NCBI GenBank assembly: GCA_035315685.1
Contig: DATFXR010000853.1
Span: 1 to 12,195 of the forward strand
Origin: QHWK01 sp035315685
GTDB lineage: Bacteria > Acidobacteriota > Vicinamibacteria > Vicinamibacterales > CAVVIG01
DNA: 12,195 nt
Direction of reading: 5' to 3'
The translations under genes were made by a program, and so were the position numbers. The number at the start of each line of letters is the position of its first letter. Positions within the stretch are counted from its first letter, which is position 1. The notes under the pieces were generated by a model. The model worked only from the letters and a program-made list of their open reading frames with translations. It was not told where the DNA came from and did no database searches. This document shows, one piece after another, positions 6,255-12,195 of this stretch.

Positions 6255-6953
6255 ATGCTGATTCCTTCCATCGACCTCAAGGACGGCGCGGTCGTGCAAC
6301 TCGTGCAAGGCGAACGACTCGCGATCAGAGACGACGACGTGCAGAAGTGGGTGCGACGGTTCGAGCGATTCGCGAAGGTGCAGGTGATCGATCTCGACGC
6401 GGCAATGGGATCGGGCGACAACCTCGCGCTCGTCCGAAAGGTCGCGGGCTCGCTGCGGTGCCGCGTCGGTGGCGGCATCAGAACTGTCACGCGCGCGCAG
6501 GACGTCCTCGCCGCCGGCGCCCGGCAGATCATCGCGGGGTCTTCGCTGTTCAAGAATGGCGCCGTCGACCTCGAGTTCGCCGGCGCGCTCAGCGACGCCG
6601 TCGGCCGCGATCGCCTGATCGCGGCGGTCGACAGCAAGGGCGGCCACGTGGTCATTCACGGTTGGAAGACCACGCTGCCTCTCACTGCCCTGGAGGCCGT
6701 GCGCGCGCTCGAGCCGTATTGCGACGAGTTTCTTTATACCCACGTGGACACCGAGGGGCTGATGCGGGGGACGGACATGGCTGCGATCCGCGCCGTTCGG
6801 GGCGCGACCTCGCGAGCGGTCACGGCGGCGGGCGGCATTACTACACAGAAGGAGATTGACGAGCTCGATGCGCTCGGTGTGGATGCCGTCGTGGGCATGG
6901 CGATCTATACGGGTGTGCTGAATCCTGACTCGGGGCTCGGGGCCAGGGGCTAG
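6255..6953 (+). CDS. hisA: ProFAR isomerase (phosphoribosylformimino-AICAR-P isomerase)
   Basis: HisA is a TIM barrel that isomerises ProFAR to PRFAR, the substrate of HisH-HisF. The 232 residues are a little short of the usual 240 or so. D7 in IPSIDLKDG and D126 in AAVDSKGG correspond to the catalytic aspartates, and T162 in YTHVDTEG to the conserved threonine. Phosphate loops are VGGGIRT at 71-77 and TAAGGIT later. The sequence differs clearly from HisF (TTLPLTALEAV in mid-barrel), which supports hisA over a second hisF. The ATG at 6255 is chosen because homology begins there; the frame is open up to a TTG at 6126, but that part is only the translated hairpin repeat. The last residues, SGLGARG, come from a G-rich repeat and are probably not native to the family. 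No good Shine-Dalgarno lies directly upstream. Confidence 0.9.
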   Translation: MLIPSIDLKDGAVVQLVQGERLAIRDDDVQKWVRRFERFAKVQVIDLDAAMGSGDNLALVRKVAGSLRCRVGGGIRTVTRAQDVLAAGARQIIAGSSLFKNGAVDLEFAGALSDAVGRDRLIAAVDSKGGHVVIHGWKTTLPLTALEAVRALEPYCDEFLYTHVDTEGLMRGTDMAAIRAVRGATSRAVTAAGGITTQKEIDELDALGVDAVVGMAIYTGVLNPDSGLGARG

Positions 6954-6956
6954 GGG
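6932..6956 (+). repeat. Perfect G-quadruplex motif over the hisA stop codon
   Basis: Four runs of GGGG (6932-6935, 6939-6942, 6946-6949, 6953-6956) are separated by the 3-nt loops CTC, CCA and CTA. This gives a strict 7-bp period on the coding strand. The hisA TAG (6951-6953) uses the last loop and the first G of the final run. The motif could form a four-tetrad quadruplex in DNA or mRNA, at the junction between hisA and the DUF4097 gene. The heptad period also looks like a small tandem repeat. Confidence 0.85.
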
Positions 6957-6969
6957 CGCGAACGTTGAC

Positions 6970-7755
6970 GTGGAAAGCTTCGTCAAACGCCACATGCGAA
7001 AACTCGCGTTTGCTTTCGCTGTTTGTGTGCTCGCTGGCTCGGTCGGGATCGTCGCCGGCGGCGCGACCGACGAGACCGAGCACGTCAGCCAGACGCTGAA
7101 GCTGGAGTCCGGCGGGACGCTGCGCGTGCGAAGCTTCTCGGGCCACGTGACGATCACCGCGGCGGACTCCGATCAGGTCGTAGTCGGCGCCATCCGGCGT
7201 GCGCCGCGAAGCCGGCTCGACCGCATCAAGCTCGATGTGCACACCGAGGGCGCCCGAACCGTCGTTGTCGACGCCAACCGCCGAAGCCGGTCCTGGTGGG
7301 AGTTCACCGGCAACAACGTCGTCGACACGGACCTCGACATCAAGGTCCCTCCGCGAACGAACCTGGACGTCTCGGTGTTCAGCGCCCCGGTGAGGGTGGA
7401 CGGCGTCGCGGGCTCGTTCAAGCTGAACGGCTTCTCTGCCCACATGACCATCAACGATGTCGCCGGCCCGGTTCAGGCCCACAGCTTCAGCGGATCGATT
7501 CAGATTCGTGCGAAGGCGCTGGAGGCCATGCCGTCGATCGAGGTCCAGACCTTCAGCGGTAGCATCGACCTTCACGTGCCCGAGTCGGTGCGCGCCGACG
7601 TCTCGTTCAACTCGTTCAGCGGCCAGCTCGATTGCGAGATGCCCCTGACGATCCGCACCGGCAACCGCCGAGCGCTCAAGGGCGAACTGGGCGGCGGTGG
7701 CAGTGCTGAGCTCCGCTTCAAAACCTTCAGCGGCAGCGTCCGGATCGACCGGTAA
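6970..7755 (+). CDS. Exported DUF4097-type beta-repeat protein
   Basis: The function is unknown. The N-terminus carries a positively charged and hydrophobic export signal (KRHMRKLAFAFAVCVLAGSVGIVAGG). The remaining part is all-beta, with a recurring turn: RSFSG at 54-58, VFSAP at 136, NGFSA at 153, HSFSG at 171, QTFSG at 193, NSFSG at 214 and KTFSG at 251. Between turns come alternating hydrophobic strands with D-V-A-G or V-P. This matches the DUF4097/DUF4098 putative adhesin family, predicted as a beta-solenoid on the outer side of the membrane. GTG 6970 (261 residues) is the longest start. ATG 6994 (253 residues, MRKLAFAFAVCV) gives a more typical signal peptide and may be the true one; neither has a clear ribosome site. 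The gene follows hisA by 16 nt, so it may be read from the his transcript. Confidence 0.82.
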   Translation: MESFVKRHMRKLAFAFAVCVLAGSVGIVAGGATDETEHVSQTLKLESGGTLRVRSFSGHVTITAADSDQVVVGAIRRAPRSRLDRIKLDVHTEGARTVVVDANRRSRSWWEFTGNNVVDTDLDIKVPPRTNLDVSVFSAPVRVDGVAGSFKLNGFSAHMTINDVAGPVQAHSFSGSIQIRAKALEAMPSIEVQTFSGSIDLHVPESVRADVSFNSFSGQLDCEMPLTIRTGNRRALKGELGGGGSAELRFKTFSGSVRIDR

Positions 7756-7759
7756 GTGC

Positions 7760-7768
7760 TGCTACAAT
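7760..7768 (+). promoter_or_regulatory. Putative extended -10 promoter for the glycosyltransferase gene
   Basis: TGC followed by TACAAT (7763-7768) is a good sigma-70-type extended -10 element in an otherwise GC-rich context. No -35 hexamer is seen at 16-18 bp. Transcription would begin near 7775, leaving a leader of about 25 nt before GTG 7800. This suggests a new transcription unit starting with the glycosyltransferase fusion. Confidence 0.45.
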
Positions 7769-7798
7769 AGGAACTTGGCCGTAAAGGCCAACCCTATT
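7766..7798. promoter_or_regulatory. Dyad between the -10 box and the GTG start
   Basis: AATAGG (7766-7771) pairs with CCTATT (7793-7798), and inside it TTGGCC (7775-7780) pairs with GGCCAA (7786-7791) around the loop GTAAA. The outer left arm overlaps the -10 box and the outer right arm ends one base before the GTG. It may be an operator or a short leader hairpin. No T-run follows, so it is not a typical intrinsic terminator of the upstream gene. Confidence 0.5.
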
Positions 7799-7799
7799 T

Positions 7800-10700
7800 G
7801 TGACGACAGCTGTCCGCGTCGATTCCGACGTGCGCAGGAGCACGTCGGCCGCGACCACTGCACGCATCGCGACTGACGGGAAATTTCTTCGCGCTGGCGA
7901 CGAACGCTTCCTCGTCAAGGGCGTTACCTACGGCACGTTTGCGCCCGATGGCGAGGGGTGTCAGTTCCCGCCGATTCAACAGGTCGCTGCCGATTTCCGC
8001 CAGATGGCCGAGCTCGGCATCAATACGGTCCGGACGTACACGGCGCCACAGCGCGATCTGCTCGACGCGGCAGCGGCCGAAGGTCTCCACGTCATGGTCG
8101 GGCTGCCGTGGTCGCAGCACGTCGCGTTTCTCGACGATCGCTCACTGAAGCGCGACATTCGACGTGAGCTCACGACGAAAGTCAGAGAGTTCGGCGATCA
8201 CCCGGCGGTGCTCGCCTTTGCGCTCGGCAACGAGATTCCGCCGGGCGTGGTCCGCTGGCACGGGCGGATGCGCGTCGAGCGATTCCTGCGCAGCCTCTAC
8301 GAGTCGGCGAAGTCCGCGTCGCCGCAGAGCCTCTTCACGTACGTCAACTTTCCACCGACCGAGTTTCTCGACCTGTCGTTCTTCGACATCTGCGCCTTCA
8401 ACCTGTATCTCCATCGCGAGGCCGAGCTGCGCGCGTATCTGGTGCGGCTGCAGCATATCGCCGGTCAGAAGCCGCTGCTGCTCGCGGAAGCGGGCGCCGA
8501 CAGCATCCGCGAAGGAGAAGACGGCCAGGCCGCCATCACCGCGATGCACATCCGTGCCGCGTTCGAAGAGGGTGCGTGCGGCGCGATCGCCTTCGCCTGG
8601 ACCGACGAGTGGTGGCGAGGCGGCCACACGGTCGACGACTGGAAGTTCGGTCTGGTCGATCGCGATCGTCGTCCGAAGCCGGCGGCGTTTGCGGTCGCGG
8701 CGGCGTTCGATCACGCACCATTTTCGGCCGAGCGTCAGCGGACCTGGCCGAAAGTGTCGGTGGTGGTGTGCGCCTACAACGCAGCCGACACGCTCGAGGA
8801 CAACCTGCGCTCGCTCGAACAGCTCACGTATCCGAACTACGAGATCATCCTCATCAACGACGGATCGAAGGATCGCACGAGCGAGATCGGCAAGAGCTTC
8901 AAGAAGGTCCGGGTCGTCGACACGCCGAATCAGGGGCTGAGCGCCGCGCGCAACGTCGGCCTGGCTGAAGCGACCGGAGAGATCGTCGCCTACACGGACG
9001 CCGACACGCGCGTCGATCGCGACTGGCTGACCTATCTCGTTCAGCCGTTTCTGACATCCGACGTCGTCGGCTCGGGCGGTCCGAACGTCGTGCCGTCCGA
9101 CGATCCGCCGATTGCCCAGTGCATCGCCCGGGCGCCTGGCGGGCCGACCCACGTGCTGCTCGACGATCGCGTCGCCGAGCACGTGCCCGGCTGCAACATG
9201 GCGTTCCGCCGCGATGCGCTGCTCTCCATCGGCGGCTTCAACCCGATCTATCTCCGCGCCGGCGACGACGTGGACGTGTGCTGGCGGCTGCAGGCGCGCG
9301 GTTGGAGAATCGGGTTCGCGTCGGCGGCGCTCGTCTGGCATCACCATCGCGCATCGGTGAAAGCCTACTGGAAACAGCAGCTGGGCTACGGCGAAGGCGA
9401 GACGTGGCTGATGGCGCACCACCCCGAGAAATTTCTCGACGGCCACATGCTCTGGCGCGGTCGTATCTACAGCCCGCTGCCGTTCGTCCGCTCGCTCTGG
9501 GGCACGCGCATCAACGCCGGCGTGTGGGGGACGGCGCCGTTTCCGTCGGTGTATCGCACCGACGTTCATCCGTTCGCGTTCCTGCCGCACTCGATCAAGT
9601 GGCAGGCGATCTCGATCCTGCTGACGCTCGGCGGGTCGATCGTGGCGGCGACGAGACAGCACTACTGGGCAGCCGTGCTGCTGCTCGGCACCGGCATCGT
9701 CGGCGTCGCGGCGACCCTGTCGAAGAACATCGCCTATGCCATGCGATCGCAGGTGGACACACTGCGAGGGAGCGGGGTCTGGTATCGAGCGGTCGTCGCC
9801 TATCTCCATTTCATCCAGCCGCTCGCACGCGTCCGCGGACGCGTCCGCGGATTGTTATCGCCCCCCGAAGTGGCGTTGCCGCCGGCCGAGCCGCAGACGA
9901 GCCGCGGACCGCGGCCGTCTTTGGCCGAGGCGTGGCGCGCGCTGCTGCTCATCTCCGGCAACGTCACCGAGGATCGGTTCTGGAGCGAGACATGGACGTC
10001 GGCCGATCGCGTGCTGACGCAGCTCACGGACTGGCTGCGCCGCTCGCGCGCGGTGCGAACGATTGAAATCGACGAGGGGTGGTCGGACGACCGCGACGTC
10101 AGCGCCTTTGTCGGCCGCTGGGCGTGGCTCGACGTCCGCGCGATGGTCGAAGACCACGCCGGCGGCAAGGCATTGGTCCGGATCAGCACCCACCTGCGGC
10201 CGACCACGTTCGGGATCGTGGCGGCGCTGGCGATCGGCGGCGGGCTGCTCGCGGGCGCGACGTTCGGCGCGACGATTCTCGCGGAAGCGACCGCGGGGAC
10301 GCTGCGCAACTGGCGGATTGCCGGCACGGTCGTCTCGTCGCTGACCTTGCTGCTGATCATCGGGGTTCTGTGGCGAACGGCGCAGACCACCGCGATCATG
10401 CGGCGGGCGGTCAACGGCGTCACGATCGGGAACGGCATGGTGGCAATGCCGTCGCATGCGACCGGCGCGCCGCTGATCGGGCCGCCGCTGCTCAGGGCCT
10501 ACGGCCTGCGCAGCGCGATCATCTTCGTGCTGATGATCGTGACGCTCGGCGCGAGCACGTTCATGCTGCGCGAGGCAGCGGTCGGTCCGGTGATCGGCGG
10601 CACGAAGGGCTACGCCGGCGACTACGGCCCGGCGATCGAGGCGTGGCTCGACACGCCGGGCGGCGTCGTCGTCGGGCCGAACAGCGACGTCTACATCGCC

Positions 10701-11648
10701 GACTCGAACAACGACGTCATCCGCCGGGTGAATCGCAACGGCGACATCGAGCCGGTCGCGGGGAATCACGACCTCGGCACCGGCTTCTCGGGTGACAACG
10801 GTCCGGCGACGCTGGCGCAGCTCGACACGCCCGACGGCGTTGCGATCGCGCCTGACGGCGATCTGATCGTCGCCGACTCCCACAACGATCGGATTCGCCG
10901 CGTCGACCGGCCGACTCGCGTGATCACGACGATCGCCGGTTCGGGCGAGAACGGCTACGACGGCGACGAGAAGCCGGCGATCGAGGCGGCACTCAACACG
11001 CCGAGCGCTGTCGCGGCCGCGCCCAACGGCGACATCTACATCGCCGATACGCTCAACTACCGCATTCGCATGATTGAGGCGAAGACCGGCCTCATCCATA
11101 CTGTGGCGGGCGACGGCTCGCCGGGCGACGGCCAGAACGTCGGCGACGGCGGGCCCGCGGCCGAGGCTCATCTGAACATGCCGAGCGACGTGGCGATCGA
11201 CTCGCGCAACGGCGACCTCTACATCGCCGACATGCATCACAACCGGATCCGGAAAGTCGACGCGCGGACGCACACGATCAGCACGGTCGCCGGGACGGGC
11301 GTGTGGGGGTACTCCGGCGACGACGAACCGGCGACGCGGGCGCGGCTCGCCGGCCCGGCGGGAGTCGCCGTCGTGCCGGAGCCTGGCGGGAAGGTGACGA
11401 TCTTCATCGCCGACTACTACAACGGCCACGTGCGCGCGGTCGGTCCCGACGGCATCATTCGCGACTTGAGCGACGAAGGGCGCGAAGCGTTCGGCGCGCC
11501 GACGCGCCTCGCCTACGATCCACGCCGCGGATTCCTCTACGTCGCCGACTCGAGCCAGGATCGCGTGGTGCCGCTGATCATCCCGAAGCTGGCGCCGAAC
11601 CTGGTGCCGCCGCGGCCGCTGCTGCCGCCGCGCAGGGTGGGAGGATGA
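7800..11648 (+). CDS. GH-like / GT2 glycosyltransferase / membrane / NHL-propeller fusion
   Basis: A 1282-residue multidomain membrane protein, probably making or handling a cell-surface glycan. Residues 20-310 resemble a GH clan-A/GH2-type TIM barrel: N144-E145 in LGNEIPP is the likely acid-base, E230 in LLAEAGAD the likely nucleophile, and DDWKFGLVDRDRRPKPA closes the domain. Residues 318-540 are a GT2 domain: VSVVVCAYN, NDGS at 353-356, DAD at 400-402 for metal-nucleotide binding, GDDVD at 488-492, and WHHHR. Predicted membrane segments lie near 601-618, 623-641, 804-829, 840-859 and 905-923. Five segments would put the C-terminus outside. Residues 937-1262 hold NHL blades starting near 937, 995, 1052, 1112 and 1170, with a degenerate sixth, each G-x-x-GD then YIAD. 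There is no signal peptide, so the GH and GT2 domains are cytoplasmic. GTG 7800 is the first start after an in-frame TAA at 7782; no Shine-Dalgarno is visible. The stop overlaps the ABC gene. Confidence 0.88.
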   Translation: MTTAVRVDSDVRRSTSAATTARIATDGKFLRAGDERFLVKGVTYGTFAPDGEGCQFPPIQQVAADFRQMAELGINTVRTYTAPQRDLLDAAAAEGLHVMVGLPWSQHVAFLDDRSLKRDIRRELTTKVREFGDHPAVLAFALGNEIPPGVVRWHGRMRVERFLRSLYESAKSASPQSLFTYVNFPPTEFLDLSFFDICAFNLYLHREAELRAYLVRLQHIAGQKPLLLAEAGADSIREGEDGQAAITAMHIRAAFEEGACGAIAFAWTDEWWRGGHTVDDWKFGLVDRDRRPKPAAFAVAAAFDHAPFSAERQRTWPKVSVVVCAYNAADTLEDNLRSLEQLTYPNYEIILINDGSKDRTSEIGKSFKKVRVVDTPNQGLSAARNVGLAEATGEIVAYTDADTRVDRDWLTYLVQPFLTSDVVGSGGPNVVPSDDPPIAQCIARAPGGPTHVLLDDRVAEHVPGCNMAFRRDALLSIGGFNPIYLRAGDDVDVCWRLQARGWRIGFASAALVWHHHRASVKAYWKQQLGYGEGETWLMAHHPEKFLDGHMLWRGRIYSPLPFVRSLWGTRINAGVWGTAPFPSVYRTDVHPFAFLPHSIKWQAISILLTLGGSIVAATRQHYWAAVLLLGTGIVGVAATLSKNIAYAMRSQVDTLRGSGVWYRAVVAYLHFIQPLARVRGRVRGLLSPPEVALPPAEPQTSRGPRPSLAEAWRALLLISGNVTEDRFWSETWTSADRVLTQLTDWLRRSRAVRTIEIDEGWSDDRDVSAFVGRWAWLDVRAMVEDHAGGKALVRISTHLRPTTFGIVAALAIGGGLLAGATFGATILAEATAGTLRNWRIAGTVVSSLTLLLIIGVLWRTAQTTAIMRRAVNGVTIGNGMVAMPSHATGAPLIGPPLLRAYGLRSAIIFVLMIVTLGASTFMLREAAVGPVIGGTKGYAGDYGPAIEAWLDTPGGVVVGPNSDVYIADSNNDVIRRVNRNGDIEPVAGNHDLGTGFSGDNGPATLAQLDTPDGVAIAPDGDLIVADSHNDRIRRVDRPTRVITTIAGSGENGYDGDEKPAIEAALNTPSAVAAAPNGDIYIADTLNYRIRMIEAKTGLIHTVAGDGSPGDGQNVGDGGPAAEAHLNMPSDVAIDSRNGDLYIADMHHNRIRKVDARTHTISTVAGTGVWGYSGDDEPATRARLAGPAGVAVVPEPGGKVTIFIADYYNGHVRAVGPDGIIRDLSDEGREAFGAPTRLAYDPRRGFLYVADSSQDRVVPLIIPKLAPNLVPPRPLLPPRRVGG
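9827..9851. repeat. 12-bp tandem duplication forming a 20-bp palindrome in the fusion gene
   Basis: ACGCGTCCGCGG occurs twice in succession (9827-9838, 9839-9850). Bases 9832-9851 form a perfect 20-bp palindrome. It encodes R-V-R-G-R-V-R-G, a basic patch on the predicted cytoplasmic side after the second membrane segment. The frame is kept. Confidence 0.75.
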
Positions 11649-12195
11649 CGGAGCAGCGCGCGACGCGCGGTCTGATTGCGTGGACATTGGCGGCGCTCCG
11701 TCCGTTCAGGAGCAGCGTCGCGCTGCTCGCCGTGCTGCTCGTGGCCGAAATCGGTCTCGGCGCGCTGCAGCCGTGGCCGCTCGCGATCGTGATCAATCTG
11801 CTGAGCGGCCAGCCGATGCCCGAGCTGGTCGCGCCGGTGATTGCGCGCATCCCTGCCGGCCACACGTTCGCGCTGTTGATCGTGATCGTGATTAGCGGAG
11901 TCGTGCTGCAGGTGATCAACCAGTTCGTGTCGGCGTACGGCACGCAGGTGCAGGTGGAAACCGGCCAGCGGATGGTCTACGACCTGCGCGAGCGTCTCTT
12001 CGAGCATCTCACTGCGCTCGGACTGCACCACCACCTCACGACCAGCACCGCCGACACGGTCTACCGCGTCGACGTCGACGCCTACTCGATCGAAAACCTG
12101 ATCATGAGCGGGCTGTTTCCGCTCGCCACCGCGATCTGCGCGCTCACCGTGATGTTCGGCGTGCTGCTGCGGATGAACGCCACGATCGCGCTGCT
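11645..12195 (+). CDS. ABC exporter, N-terminal membrane domain (3' end outside window)
   Basis: The visible 183 residues match the start of a type I ABC exporter membrane domain (ABC_membrane family). Three hydrophobic segments lie near residues 24-52, 74-97 and 156-176. Between the second and third comes the family's long cytoplasmic helix: GQRMVYDLRERLFEHLTALGL, followed by TADTVYRVDVDAYSIENL, equivalent to the usual L-R-x-x-L-F-x-H-L and G-D-x-x-x-R-x-x-x-D pattern. The nucleotide-binding domain is not in the window, so substrate and half- or full-transporter status cannot be judged. The ATG overlaps the stop of the glycosyltransferase fusion (ATGA, 11645-11648), with a purine-rich GGGAGG directly before it. 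Tight coupling suggests that it exports or flips a product related to that enzyme. Confidence 0.88.
   Translation, partial: MTEQRATRGLIAWTLAALRPFRSSVALLAVLLVAEIGLGALQPWPLAIVINLLSGQPMPELVAPVIARIPAGHTFALLIVIVISGVVLQVINQFVSAYGTQVQVETGQRMVYDLRERLFEHLTALGLHHHLTTSTADTVYRVDVDAYSIENLIMSGLFPLATAICALTVMFGVLLRMNATIAL

Noticed and set aside
7766..7798. Intrinsic terminator of the DUF4097 gene
   Set aside because: The stem is interrupted by a 3 x 1 internal loop and is followed by TGTGACG instead of a T-run; the site also overlaps a good -10 box.
8142..9809. 555-codon minus-strand reading frame opposite the GT2 domain
   Set aside because: No recognisable motif, and composition typical of antisense GC-rich frames. 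The + strand carries clear GH and GT2 motifs.
9855..11687. 610-codon minus-strand reading frame opposite the NHL region
   Set aside because: Low-complexity arginine-, alanine- and aspartate-rich translation opposite strong NHL repeats. It is a shadow of the periodic coding sequence.

Overview
The window is a GC-rich, gene-dense bacterial segment. All recognised genes are on the + strand. The composition, the long-form HisG, the NHL-repeat protein and especially the dispersed palindromes (one family reads V-R-L-K-P-D when translated) suggest an acidobacterium-like organism, perhaps of the Vicinamibacter type. That placement rests on memory of such genomes and is an inference.

Bases 1 to 6953 hold a histidine biosynthesis operon in the order hisG (3' part only), hisD, hisC, hisB, hisH, hisF, a secreted DUF1028 protein, hisA. 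From hisD to hisF the genes overlap or abut (ATGA, 16 nt, GTGA, 0 nt), so they are almost certainly cotranscribed and translationally coupled. HisG commits ATP and PRPP. HisA isomerises the ProFAR intermediate. HisH and HisF form IGP synthase. HisB, HisC and HisD finish the route. hisI and hisE are absent between hisG and hisA and must lie elsewhere.

Several families of short repeats have colonised this operon. A 9-bp periodic tract and two GTCCGGCT-AGCCGGAC palindromes sit between hisG and hisD. The same palindrome family is inserted in frame inside hisH and adds about 36 residues. A 75-nt hairpin made of 9-bp units lies in front of hisA. A perfect four-run G-quadruplex motif covers the hisA stop codon.

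Bases 6970 to 7755 encode an exported DUF4097-type protein with repeated F-S-G turns. After a 44-nt gap containing an extended -10 box and a dyad comes a 1282-residue fusion: a glycoside-hydrolase-like TIM barrel, a GT2 glycosyltransferase, five predicted membrane segments and a C-terminal NHL beta-propeller predicted to lie outside the membrane. Its stop codon overlaps the start of an ABC exporter membrane domain that runs off the window. The fusion protein and the exporter look like the start of a glycan synthesis and export locus, and they are the best candidate here for an undescribed system.
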